Source: Synechococcus sp. LTW-R
Lineage (GTDB): Bacteria; Cyanobacteriota; Cyanobacteriia; PCC-6307; Cyanobiaceae
DNA: 64,000 nt
Assembly: GCF_014217875.1 (NCBI RefSeq)
Contig: NZ_CP059060.1
Coordinates: forward strand, 62,001-126,000
Direction of reading: 5' to 3'
In this document: positions 49,944-57,373 of the stretch, one piece after another
Numbering within the stretch: the first letter of the stretch is position 1
Layout of the letters: every line of letters begins with the position of its first letter
Notes under the pieces: model-generated
What the model was told of the DNA's origin: nothing
Databases searched by the model: none
Seen by the model: the letters and a program-made list of their open reading frames with translations, nothing else
Position numbers and translations under genes: made by a program

Positions 49944-50543
49944 TCAGGCGGCGGCCAGGTTTGCGGCCACGAAGTCCCAGTTCACCAGCTTGTCGAGGTA
50001 GGTGCTGATGTAGTCGGGACGGCGGTTCTGGTAATCCAGGTAGTAGGCGTGCTCCCAGACGTCCATGGTCAGGAGGGCCTTTTGGCCGTGGGCCAGGGGC
50101 AGATCGGCGTTGCCGGTCTTGGTGACCTTCAGGGTGCCGTTGTCGAGGACGAGCCAGGCCCAGCCGCTACCGAACTGGGTGGCGCCGGCGGCCTTGAAGG
50201 CTTCGACGAACTTCTCAAAGCTGCCGAAGTCGGCGTTGATCTTGTCGAGCAGAGCGCCGCTGGGGGTGCCGCCACCGTTGGGCTTGATGCACTGCCAGTA
50301 GAAGCTGTGGTTCCAGACCTGGGCAGCGTTGTTGAACACGCCGGCTTTGCTGGCGTCACCGGCCACGGCGACGATGGTGTCTTCCAGGCTCTTGCCTTCC
50401 AGATCGGTGCCAGCCACCAGGTTGTTGAGGTTGGTCACGTAAGCGTTGTGGTGCTTGCCGTGGTGGAACTCAAGGGTTTGGCGGGAGATATGCGGCTCGA
50501 GGGCATCGAGGCCGTAGGGCAGCGCGGGCAGCGTATGAGCCAT
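49944..50543 (-). CDS. sodB: Superoxide dismutase, Fe type
   Basis: A 199-residue Fe/Mn SOD. Metal ligands lie in [19 protein letters not shown] and [11 protein letters not shown]. The segment [12 protein letters not shown], with Gln in the active-site region before FGSGW, favours the Fe form. It removes superoxide in the cytosol. Confidence 0.93.
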   Translation of the reverse strand: MAHTLPALPYGLDALEPHISRQTLEFHHGKHHNAYVTNLNNLVAGTDLEGKSLEDTIVAVAGDASKAGVFNNAAQVWNHSFYWQCIKPNGGGTPSGALLDKINADFGSFEKFVEAFKAAGATQFGSGWAWLVLDNGTLKVTKTGNADLPLAHGQKALLTMDVWEHAYYLDYQNRRPDYISTYLDKLVNWDFVAANLAAA

Positions 50544-50666
50544 GAAACGAAGGATCGTGCTGTTGGATGCCCGGCCAAATGCCGGACGGCGGCGGCATCC
50601 TAACGATCGTTTGAAGTTTCGTAAGTCGCGAGAACCGCACTGCTGGCGCGGTCCCCGCAGCCCAGA

Positions 50667-51275
50667 TCAGCCCTTGATCTCGAGCAGTTCCACCTCAAAG
50701 ACCAAGGTGGCGTTGGGGGGGATCACACCGCCGGCACCGCGCTCGCCGTAGGCGAGATCGGGGGGGATGACCAGCTTGCGCTTACCGCCGACCTGCATGC
50801 CGGCTACACCTTCATCCCAGCCCTTGATGACGCGACCGGCGCCCAGGGGGAAGCTGAAGGGACCGCGGCCGTAGCTGCTGTCGAACTCCTTGCCGTTCTC
50901 GAGGGTGCCGCGGTAGTTGACCACTACGAGCTGACCCGAGGTGGCTTCCGGGCCGTCCCCGATCACCAGGTCGGTGATGCGCAGACCGCTGGGGGTCATC
51001 CGTTCTTTGGCCGCAACCATTTCTCCTCCGAGGGCAGAGGCCCCACTGTCGGCGATGACGTCGCTGGCCATCGTGAAGAGGCTGGGGTTGGGATCCTCTG
51101 GATCGAGCTCGATCTGGCCGCTGAAGCTGGCTTGAGCGGGGGCGCTGGCCACCGCCTGCTGCACGGCGGGTTGGCTGGGGGCGGCGTTCACAGTGGAGGG
51201 AGCCACGATCTGGCTCACCAGTGCCAGCAAGAGGCAGCCCACGCAGACGGCGGAGCTGATCAGGATGTCCCGCAT
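50667..51275 (-). CDS. FKBP-type peptidyl-prolyl cis-trans isomerase, exported
   Basis: A 202-residue protein with an N-terminal membrane/signal segment ([21 protein letters not shown]) and a single FKBP domain over the last ~105 residues ([57 protein letters not shown]). It likely folds proteins in the periplasm or thylakoid lumen. It lies 47 bases downstream of the phasin-like gene. Confidence 0.92.
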   Translation of the reverse strand: MRDILISSAVCVGCLLLALVSQIVAPSTVNAAPSQPAVQQAVASAPAQASFSGQIELDPEDPNPSLFTMASDVIADSGASALGGEMVAAKERMTPSGLRITDLVIGDGPEATSGQLVVVNYRGTLENGKEFDSSYGRGPFSFPLGAGRVIKGWDEGVAGMQVGGKRKLVIPPDLAYGERGAGGVIPPNATLVFEVELLEIKG

Positions 51276-51322
51276 GTCCGGATCAAAGAGGCATCAGCGA
51301 AGGATTCTCGCCTAGTTGCCCC

Positions 51323-51664
51323 TCAGTCCGGGATTTCGAGCTGGGATTGCTTCTGCCGCAGCTGCTGTTCCAGCCGATCGATGCGGCCCCGCAGTTCATC
51401 GACCTCCCGTTGCCGGGCCAGGCCGAGATCCTGCAGCAGGTGATCCAGGTTGCGCTCCACCTGCCGCTCGGTCTGCTTCTCGAGCTCGGGGTTCTCGCCG
51501 CGCAGGCTGGCGAGGACGTCATCGACCAAGGCACTGGCCTGACTGGGATCAAGGCGGCCACTGCTCACCCAGGCCTGGGTGACGCCCCGCAGGCGCTCGG
51601 CCACCAACGAGGTGGTGCCAAGTCCGCGGAAGAGCAGTTGTTGAAGGGTCCGGCTGGGATCCAT
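51323..51664 (-). CDS. Phasin-like coiled-coil protein, target gene of the integrative element
   Basis: A 113-residue helical protein (MDPSRTLQQLLFRGLGTTSL...) with a C-terminal heptad coiled coil (REVDELRGRIDRLEQQLRQK), similar to phasin-like/PhaF-type small proteins. The first 16 bases of the gene, including the ATG, are the left copy of a 16-bp direct repeat whose other copy is at 58857. So the coding sequence is intact, but its native upstream DNA has been replaced by element DNA. The new upstream sequence on the minus strand reads AAAGAAGTGTTATG, which still offers a weak ribosome site. Confidence 0.75.
   Translation of the reverse strand: MDPSRTLQQLLFRGLGTTSLVAERLRGVTQAWVSSGRLDPSQASALVDDVLASLRGENPELEKQTERQVERNLDHLLQDLGLARQREVDELRGRIDRLEQQLRQKQSQLEIPD
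51649..51664. repeat. attL-like 16-bp direct repeat
   Basis: TCCGGCTGGGATCCAT, identical to 58857-58872. It spans the start codon and first codons of the phasin-like gene. Flanking bases differ from the right copy, so the identity ends exactly here. Confidence 0.85.
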
Positions 51665-51704
51665 AACACTTCTTTACTAGCAGGTGATTTGAGCTGCTAC
51701 GGAG

Positions 51705-51737
51705 TGGTTTGAATTGGTTTGAACAGGGTGGTTTGAA
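51705..51737. repeat. Triple TGGTTTGAA repeat, possible recombinase arm sites
   Basis: Three direct copies of TGGTTTGAA at 51705-51713, 51715-51723 and 51729-51737. The same core appears at the right end as GTTTGAACAGGTTTGAAT (58792-58809), with the stretch GTTTGAACAGG shared by both ends. Inverted copies TTCAAACC occur at 51904-51911 and 51926-51933. The pattern fits arm-type binding sites of a tyrosine recombinase or its accessory factor. Confidence 0.55.
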
Positions 51738-52429
51738 TCAGCTCTGCTCGTGCCGTCTGTCTAGCCAGAACCAAGGCTCAAGCGCATCAACAGATCGGCA
51801 GTGATCGAAACGTTTGGATTGTTTATAGCGATACAAAGCTGGGTGCGTCCCGGCTTGGACCAGAACAAGTGAATGGTTCACAGGGACACACCGTTGATCG
51901 CCGTTCAAACCTTTTCTCGGCTTTGTTCAAACCCGCACGACTGTCCCGTTGCTGTGGCTGGTTCTTGAAGGTTTCTCGTCGGACAGCTCAACCGATCTCC
52001 GCCTAGTTAGACTGATCTCGTTGGGCAACGCTGACGCGCCTTGTAGCCGCCGTCAACAGCTCAAGGCTCTATCGCTCCGGCTGCGTCGGTCAAAGCCGTT
52101 ACAGCCGGTCTCAGCTGGTGATCAGGAGTTTTTGGAGTGGGTACCCGGTACGGGGACTGTGGCGTCCATGCACCTACGTAATACGGCTTCAGAAATTTGG
52201 GCCAGGAACCTCACTCAAGCCAAGGAAGAAAAGTGAAGCAGCTTGGTGGCGCGGGTGCTTTGGGAGCAGCCGAAACGACAAGCAAAAAGCCAGTCAGTCA
52301 CTAGGTCCAGCCAGTCTCAACCGGCTTTATTAGCGACAAAGTAGCGACAACGCTCCTGCACTCACTCGATTTATCCGTGCGGAGGAGCTGCGACCACGGC
52401 AACATCACTGCAACTACCCAACAGGGCTA
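51738..52429. other. Non-coding left region of the element
   Basis: About 690 bases with no ORF that I can support. A 95-codon plus-strand frame (51949-52236) has no recognisable content. It holds two inverted TTCAAACC copies (51904, 51926) and a TAGCGACAA pair (52331-52350) before the beta-barrel gene. The region probably contains the promoter of that gene and recombinase binding sites. Confidence 0.5.
52331..52350. repeat. TAGCGACAA direct repeat upstream of the beta-barrel gene
   Basis: TAGCGACAA at 52331-52339 and 52342-52350, an 11-base period (one helical turn) about 80 bases before the start of the beta-barrel gene. A helical-turn direct repeat in a promoter region suggests an operator, but nothing else supports this. 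Confidence 0.3.
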
Positions 52430-53380
52430 ATGCTGCGTCCTTTATGGATCGGGTTGGTGGCATCTGCATTGGCAGTCACCACCCTCCCTGCAAAAGCGGA
52501 TGGGTACGGCACAGCCAGTGACCTGGGTGTGATGAGCATTCAGCTCAAGGACATCGTCAAACCTCAAGTCGGCATCCAAGGTCAAACCCAAGCCGCTGGC
52601 ACGCCCAACCAAGCAGGTCTGGGTGGCTTCCTTCCACTGGTGGTCGGCAGCAACAGCGTCTTCTTTGCTGATGTCCTGGCGAATGCCAACTTCTCGGACT
52701 GGGGTAACAGCAGCAGCATCATCAACACCACCGTTGCTGGCACCACCATCTCCACCTCATCCCGCCTGGGCTATCGCTGGCTCAATGGTGACCGCAGTTG
52801 GATGTATGGACTGAATGCGGGCTATGACACCCGACCAATGAGCACGGGTCCCTCTGACACAGGTATCCCTGTTTATGCCTCACGCACCGCTTTCTTCCAG
52901 CAGGCGGCTGTCAATGCAGAAGCGGTGAGCGATAAGTGGGCATTCAATGCTTATGCGCTCATTCCAACGGGTGACACCGAGCAACAGCTCAACACCGTCT
53001 ATCAAGGCGGTGCACTGGACACCTATGGCTTAGATGCTGGTTACAACCTGACGCCAGGACTAAGAGCCTCTGTTGGTTACTACTACCAAAACGGCGATGC
53101 AGGCGATGCCGATGGCTCTGGCGTCTTGGGTCGCCTCGCCTATGCCATCAACAACGGACTAACGGTTGGCACCAACCTCTCTTATGACAGTGCCTTCAAG
53201 TCACGGTTTTCGGCTGACATCAAGTGGCGCTTCAATACGAATGGCGGTCCTGGCAAAGAAACACCGAAAACCAATGCCGCTGTTAATGCCCTAACATCAA
53301 CGCCTAGCAATAGGGATGTGCGGGTGCACGACCGAGTTTGCCTGACCTTAATTTGGTGGCCGTGTGTGTTAAGAAATTGA
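52430..53380 (+). CDS. Secreted outer-membrane beta-barrel protein (inverse-autotransporter-like)
   Basis: A 316-residue protein. A signal peptide (MLRPLWIGLVASALAVTTLPAKA) is followed by a beta-barrel with alternating aromatic/polar strands: SVFFADVLANANFSDWG, SRLGYRWLNGDRSWMYGLNA, WAFNAYALIPTGDTEQQLN, LRASVGYYYQNGDAGD and FSADIKWRF. This resembles the intimin/invasin-type barrel of large picocyanobacterial surface proteins. After the last strand the tail changes character (NRDVRVHDRVCLTLIWWPCVLRN), as if a longer passenger had been lost by a frameshift or deletion. Carried by the element. Confidence 0.7.
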   Translation: MLRPLWIGLVASALAVTTLPAKADGYGTASDLGVMSIQLKDIVKPQVGIQGQTQAAGTPNQAGLGGFLPLVVGSNSVFFADVLANANFSDWGNSSSIINTTVAGTTISTSSRLGYRWLNGDRSWMYGLNAGYDTRPMSTGPSDTGIPVYASRTAFFQQAAVNAEAVSDKWAFNAYALIPTGDTEQQLNTVYQGGALDTYGLDAGYNLTPGLRASVGYYYQNGDAGDADGSGVLGRLAYAINNGLTVGTNLSYDSAFKSRFSADIKWRFNTNGGPGKETPKTNAAVNALTSTPSNRDVRVHDRVCLTLIWWPCVLRN

Positions 53381-53407
53381 TGGGATATTTGTGTGAGTCT
53401 AGCCACC

Positions 53408-53437
53408 TAAAGCCCCTGTAAATGCAGGGGCTTTTTA
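53408..53437 (+). terminator. Terminator of the beta-barrel gene
   Basis: AAAGCCCCTG and CAGGGGCTTT form a perfect 10-base stem with a short TAAATG-type loop, followed by a T-rich stretch, 28 bases past the stop codon. Confidence 0.88.
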
Positions 53438-53498
53438 TTTCTTCAGTCACACCCAGAAGCCAATAAATCAGGCCCTATATCTAAGATTTCTATACTCT

Positions 53499-53693
53499 TC
53501 AATGAGGACGAGTTTGAGTTTTGAGCAGCGACACCAGCTGCTGCTGGCTACGAACAAACCGCTTTCGCTGAGGACTGTCGTAGTCCCCTTCAAGCATCAG
53601 GGTGGGGACGGTTTCCACCCACCCAACACCAGTCTCGAAGCTCTTAGACCAGCACAGCGCTGACGCAGTCGCTATGAGCGCAAACCTCTGTGG
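53499..53693 (-). pseudogene. Possible gene remnant, C-terminal part only
   Basis: 64 codons are open on the minus strand, closed by TGA at 53501-53499 and with a TAG immediately upstream; no good start codon lies in the N-terminal part. The translation has protein-like composition (GVGWVETVPTLMLEGDYD, then SPQRKRFVRSQQQLVSLL). I do not recognise the family. It may be the tail of a gene lost during element evolution, or chance. Confidence 0.3.
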
Positions 53694-53884
53694 CTAGTCA
53701 TCCCATGGAGGATTTTTTTTGGCTGGTCGGTGGTGGGTCGTTGACGACTGACTGCACTGAGAACCGCAGGCCGAGTGCTCAGTCCCACACACAAGGCTTA
53801 ATGGGTGACCAAAGACACGTCACGACTTCAGGCCTGGTCGCACTATCGATGCGAGACCTTCGAATGGGTTTCAAGGGAGAAACC

Positions 53885-53913
53885 GAGGCGGGTTGGCACC
53901 CGTCTCTTTTTTT
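53885..53913 (+). terminator. Strong terminator with no obvious upstream gene
   Basis: GAGGCGGGT and ACCCGTCTC pair over 9 positions (one G-U) around a TGGC loop, followed by seven T residues. No supported plus-strand gene precedes it; the nearest is the beta-barrel gene, which has its own terminator 450 bases upstream. The interval 53694-53884 could therefore encode a small RNA. The rest of 53440-54150 shows only weak frames on both strands. Confidence 0.65.
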
Positions 53914-54154
53914 GTCCGCTTGACCGCTACTGGGTTGCATCAGCAGGCGCTGCTGCCATTCCTGTTTCAGCTGGTCCAAGCGGGTGAGCGCGGCTGGGTT
54001 CATTGGAAGGTCGCCCAGTAACCGGCTAACGCTGGCACTAGATATGAGGCGAGTGGCTGCAAATGCCAGCGAATGGACATCCGGTATGGGGTAAATGCAG
54101 TCCTTGTGGGTACGTGAAGTGGGTTCGGAAATTTGTGTCACCAAAATCAGGCCA

Positions 54155-54180
54155 ACAAAAAACCGCCCTTTCGGGCGGCT
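54155..54180 (-). terminator. Terminator of the second beta-barrel gene
   Basis: On the minus strand AGCCGCCC, GAAA loop, GGGCGGTT then a T run. It lies 35 bases after the stop of the gene at 54216. Confidence 0.88.
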
Positions 54181-54215
54181 AGGGTTGATTTGGTGTGAAG
54201 ATATAGGAGATCAGA

Positions 54216-54989
54216 TCAGCTGCCGAAGCGGAAACGCACACCAGCGCGGAGGCCGAATGCATTCAGAGGCGTGTAGCTGATGCCTTTGATGGAGACGCCG
54301 GTGGAACCCTGGTAAGTACCTTCCAGGAAAACATCAGCCTTTTCGGAGGCTGCGTAAGCCACGCCTGCTTTGGCCTGATAGCCAAAAGCACCTGCGCTAC
54401 CGCCTTCAACATTCACAGGCTGAGTCGCCGTGATGCCACTGCCAGAAAGGGTTGCATTACCGGTCTGGGTGGGAACAGACACGTTGGTGTAGCCGAGGCC
54501 ACCACCGACATAAGGCGTGAACTTCGACTTGGTGTCAATGTCGTAGTAGCCGCTGACTAAAACACTGTTGGTGCTCACCGTGCCGGTGCCAGACAGTGTG
54601 AAGTTGTAAGGGAAGTTGGTGTAAGAGATGCCGTTCAGGGTTCCCGTCTCAGAACCGCTGCCGGTAATGTCCCCAACATTTGACCCTTTGTAGATGTAGG
54701 TCAACTCTGCACGCACATCGCCGAAGTCGTAGCCGACACCAGCCTCACCGGCGAAGCCAGCACCCAGGTCAAGCTTCGGTGTGTAAGTGCCAGAGAAAGT
54801 TTCGTCAGTGGTCCAGCTACCCGTGTAGCTCTTGGCGTTGTTACCGGTGCTGCCGGTCCAGGATGCGCCAGCACCCAGGGTTGCGTAAAAACCAGTTGCC
54901 TTAGCCGCAGACTCCTCTTGGGCGCGGACAGGTGCCGCAAAGGCGACAGCGGAGGCTGCAGCTGCAGCAAACAGAAGACGAAGCTTCAT
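54216..54989 (-). CDS. Outer-membrane beta-barrel protein (Opa/OmpA-like)
   Basis: A 257-residue protein with a signal peptide (MKLRLLFAAAAASAVAFAAPVRA) and an eight-strand-type barrel: GFYATLGAGASWTG, GAGFAGEAGVGYDFGDVRAE, KFTPYVGGGLGYTNVS, AFGYQAKAGVAYAASEKADV and a last strand GLRAGVRFRFGS. It matches the general pattern of OmpA/Opa-like porin-fold surface proteins. Loops are Gly/Ser/Thr-rich. It is monocistronic, with a ribosome site GAGGAA before the ATG and its own terminator. Cargo of the element, possibly changing surface or phage-receptor properties. Confidence 0.75.
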   Translation of the reverse strand: MKLRLLFAAAAASAVAFAAPVRAQEESAAKATGFYATLGAGASWTGSTGNNAKSYTGSWTTDETFSGTYTPKLDLGAGFAGEAGVGYDFGDVRAELTYIYKGSNVGDITGSGSETGTLNGISYTNFPYNFTLSGTGTVSTNSVLVSGYYDIDTKSKFTPYVGGGLGYTNVSVPTQTGNATLSGSGITATQPVNVEGGSAGAFGYQAKAGVAYAASEKADVFLEGTYQGSTGVSIKGISYTPLNAFGLRAGVRFRFGS

Positions 54990-55297
54990 TTCCTCACAAG
55001 GAAAAGCAGATTAATTTCATCAGCTACCTAGTCGCAAACCGAGATGAGCTGGACCACTACCTTTACCGGCCTGAGTTGCGATTTCGGCATAGCCATAAGC
55101 GGATTGACTTCGGCTTGGCTATTAAGGCAGCGCCAAATCCGAGCATCTTCTTCTCAGATCCTCTGTGCTGCAGTCGATCTGAGCTATCTGGAGGTGATAG
55201 ACCTTTGCTGTTGTGGATGATCTCTGTCTGGCCTACGGCGACTTTGTGTAGCCAGCTATACAAGTGTCACTAGTTGCTTGGTGCGTATGGCGGCGGC
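54990..55297. other. Intergenic region inside the element
   Basis: About 300 bases between the Opa-like gene and the small-gene cluster. It holds the likely promoter of the Opa-like gene. A 113-codon plus-strand frame overlaps that gene's start and has no protein-like features, so I see no gene here. Confidence 0.5.
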
Positions 55298-55516
55298 TCA
55301 TTGGCGGCCTCGTCCAAACCTTGATGACGGCCTCCGGATCCTCTCCAGACTCTCCCTAACCTCATCCAGCTGCCGCTGAACTTCCTGAGCCTGTGCGTTT
55401 TCCTGCTTAAACCTGGTGATCAGCTGCTCCTTGTCCTCAAGCGTTGGTGCTCTTCGTAGCTGTTGAAGCTGGTGGTTGCTGAATTGGGAGAGTAGTGATT
55501 GTGATTGGTTGTTCAT
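55298..55516 (-). CDS. Small coiled-coil protein of the element
   Basis: A 72-residue Gln/Glu/Arg-rich helical protein (MNNQSQSLLSQFSNHQLQQL...), with a likely coiled coil over residues ~25-60 and a basic tail RRPSSRFGRGRQ. It starts 8 bases after the 53-residue protein's stop and is the last gene of the recombinase-led minus-strand run. Function unknown. Confidence 0.55.
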   Translation of the reverse strand: MNNQSQSLLSQFSNHQLQQLRRAPTLEDKEQLITRFKQENAQAQEVQRQLDEVRESLERIRRPSSRFGRGRQ

Positions 55517-55524
55517 TTGTCTGA

Positions 55525-55686
55525 TTAATGGTTGTCGGATGTTGATTGGTTGAAATCAAGTTCAAGCTGAATTGGTTCTGTTGGAGCCGGTGAGGCTTGT
55601 GGTTCTTCGACCCATCCAACGTGGATGCTTCCGTTTTTGCTGATGAGGGTGAGTCGTTGGTTTGGTGTTGTTGTGTTGTTGTTCAT
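55525..55686 (-). CDS. 53-residue hypothetical protein of the element
   Basis: MNNNTTTPNQRLTLISKNGS begins a 53-residue protein whose core LTLISKNGSIHVGWVEE looks like short beta strands, followed by a Pro-rich and acidic end (PTEPIQLELDFNQSTSD). It fits exactly between neighbours with 10-base and 8-base gaps and ends at TAA 55527-55525, which supports it as real despite its size. Function unknown. Confidence 0.5.
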   Translation of the reverse strand: MNNNTTTPNQRLTLISKNGSIHVGWVEEPQASPAPTEPIQLELDFNQSTSDNH

Positions 55687-55696
55687 CTATTCGCAA

Positions 55697-56149
55697 TCAG
55701 TATTTGTTTTCAGGTTCAAAGCTCAGTGCGTTCTTGAATGCTGGTTCCACAATGTGAAAGGACAGGAAGCAATTGCCATACTCTTGGACTTGGACATGCC
55801 CGACAACCTGCACAAACTCAGGGATAAAAAGATCATCTCTGTCTATTCGCCCAAGTAGACCCTCCAGCTTTGGCTTGAATAAGGATTCAAAAAGCAGGCA
55901 GTCATCCTTGATCAACCGGTCTTTGAAACCTTTAGATCGGGTCTCAAAATCAAAGTCTGGGTTTGAGGTGAACTGTTGAGCATGAAGCTCTTTGGCTTGT
56001 CTCGCCTCCCCCTCAATCTCATCAAAGACTGATGGAGATTCCGGCATCAAGCTGAGCCTGTAGATCTTGTTACCGGTCAGCTTTTCTGTCATTGGGTCAA
56101 TGACGCTGGCATCAAGGATGTACCCCTTAGTTCTTATTGGTGTTTTCAT
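55697..56149 (-). CDS. 150-residue hypothetical protein of the element
   Basis: A soluble protein beginning MKTPIRTKGYILDASVIDPM. It is rich in beta-strand-like and acidic segments (KIYRLSLMPESPSVFDEIEG; FVQVVGHVQVQEYGNCFLSF). The beta-rich ends around a helical middle would suit an OB-like nucleic acid-binding fold, but this is a weak inference. ATG 56149 is preferred over GTG 56152. Its start overlaps the end of the upstream small gene by 23 bases. Confidence 0.6.
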   Translation of the reverse strand: MKTPIRTKGYILDASVIDPMTEKLTGNKIYRLSLMPESPSVFDEIEGEARQAKELHAQQFTSNPDFDFETRSKGFKDRLIKDDCLLFESLFKPKLEGLLGRIDRDDLFIPEFVQVVGHVQVQEYGNCFLSFHIVEPAFKNALSFEPENKY

Positions 56150-56345
56150 CACTTAAGCCAGGGTGCATTGGATCTTTCGGTAGACCCGCGTGGTGGAACT
56201 GTCTGAATGCATAGACACCAAGCATGTACAGCTCGTGCCGTAGGAACCGTTCTTTGACACCATGACGCTCCAGCTTTGCGATGGAACGACACTTAGTGTT
56301 AATCCAGCTCTGATCTTTTGGAGTTAATCCGTTGTAGGTGTGCAT
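56127..56345 (-). CDS. 72-residue hypothetical protein of the element
   Basis: A small basic protein (MHTYNGLTPKDQSWINTKCR...) with a helical middle (SIAKLERHGVKERFLRHELY) and a polar tail. It is preceded by 194 bases with no gene, which could contain a promoter. Overlaps the next gene by 23 bases. Size and position would suit an excisionase or regulator, but no motif proves this. Confidence 0.5.
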   Translation of the reverse strand: MHTYNGLTPKDQSWINTKCRSIAKLERHGVKERFLRHELYMLGVYAFRQFHHAGLPKDPMHPGLSDENTNKN

Positions 56346-56539
56346 ATGTCTGATGTGAGAGTATTCATGATTAAGGGTTCAACGCCTGTTATTACCGGTT
56401 GATACTGTTTCAGCTGTCGTTGAATCCTTTAGTAGTTCGACTATCCAATCGTTCGCTGCGCTCACTCTTGGAGTCTCACTACTGTCTGAGGGAGGCTTTC
56501 TCCCTGTGTACGTGAGGGATTGCTAGTGAGTTGTTGTCT

Positions 56540-57343
56540 TTAAATAGATTCTGCGTCGTTTTGTGGTAGGCGACCTAATGCCTCAGTTGTGGTCTCCAGC
56601 ATCCGTGTCCAGATCTCCCACTCTTGTGTGTTCTGCTTTTCAGCTTCTTCCAATCGAGCCAGCTTGTTCAGGCATTTACGCCTGTAGAGCTGCTCAATTT
56701 CGTTCAGCTCCTCTTCATCCCACATCTCTTCGGGGATTCCTTTGATGTGGATAAAGCGATCACCAACATCCAAGAACTTTCCACTTGGTTTCCAGCGGCT
56801 AGTTCGGATGACCTTTTGAGCTGAATCCTCAGCTGCTTGGTTCTGAGCAGCTTCCTTAGCTTTCGCCAGCTGAGTCTGGGTAAGAGGCGTGTATCGAAGG
56901 ATCAGAAACTGGATGATCCGAGCTTTTGACTGGCCAATGGCGGTCTTGTGGCACTCAAGCTTTTTCCATGCAGTGCTTGTGATCGAGTAATTGATCTGCC
57001 TGGAACCTGTCTCGCCTTTGTATTTGACCGTTCGTTCTTCAGGCTCAAGCAGGTGAGAGGGCCAGTGGTACCTCTCCGTTCTGCTCATGCTTGAGCTGCA
57101 GCTGGCATAGCCAGGGATGCCTTGGATGATCATCCGGGTCAGCATTTCCCACCGGGTTATTCCGGCTTGAATGGCTAGCTGAGCTAGTCGGTCAAATGCT
57201 TCTTGACTGACATTGACCTTCAGTGGCTTCCTTGTTGCGCGAACGCCTGGATCTTTGCCTTCACGGGGAACAAGCCTAAAGTCCTTTTCTGAATCCTTTT
57301 TACGTTTTAGGTATTGACGCTGGTGTTTGGAATGTTTCCGCAT
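56540..57343 (-). CDS. Tandem ribbon-helix-helix-like DNA-binding protein of the element
   Basis: A 267-residue protein. The basic N-terminus (MRKHSKHQRQYLKRKKDSEK) is followed by two similar strand-helix-helix segments: KPLKVNVSQEAFDRLAQLAI with GITRWEMLTRMIIQGI, and SRQINYSITSTAWKKLECHK with GQSKARIIQFLILRY. Each resembles the ribbon-helix-helix pattern (short strand, helix, turn, helix), so one chain may form a pseudodimer. The C-terminal ~60 residues are acidic and helical (WDEEELNEIEQLYRR). It lies 30 bases after the recombinase gene and is probably coexpressed with it. A regulator or recombination directionality role is inference. Confidence 0.6.
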   Translation of the reverse strand: MRKHSKHQRQYLKRKKDSEKDFRLVPREGKDPGVRATRKPLKVNVSQEAFDRLAQLAIQAGITRWEMLTRMIIQGIPGYASCSSSMSRTERYHWPSHLLEPEERTVKYKGETGSRQINYSITSTAWKKLECHKTAIGQSKARIIQFLILRYTPLTQTQLAKAKEAAQNQAAEDSAQKVIRTSRWKPSGKFLDVGDRFIHIKGIPEEMWDEEELNEIEQLYRRKCLNKLARLEEAEKQNTQEWEIWTRMLETTTEALGRLPQNDAESI

Positions 57344-57373
57344 GACAGTTAATGATTGTGGATTGATCCGGCT

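Noticed and set aside
51949-52236. 95-codon plus-strand ORF in the left non-coding part of the element
   Set aside because: No ribosome site, signal peptide or recognisable motif; Arg/Ser/Leu composition looks like translated non-coding DNA.
53779-54144. 121-codon minus-strand ORF including a stretch MNPAALTRLDQLKQEWQQRL
   Set aside because: The middle looks helical, but the frame runs through a terminator hairpin and T run on the other strand and ends in nondescript sequence. Not supported as a gene, although a decayed fragment is possible.
54932-55273. 113-codon plus-strand ORF upstream of the Opa-like gene
   Set aside because: Its first part is antisense to the signal peptide of that gene and the rest has no protein-like features.
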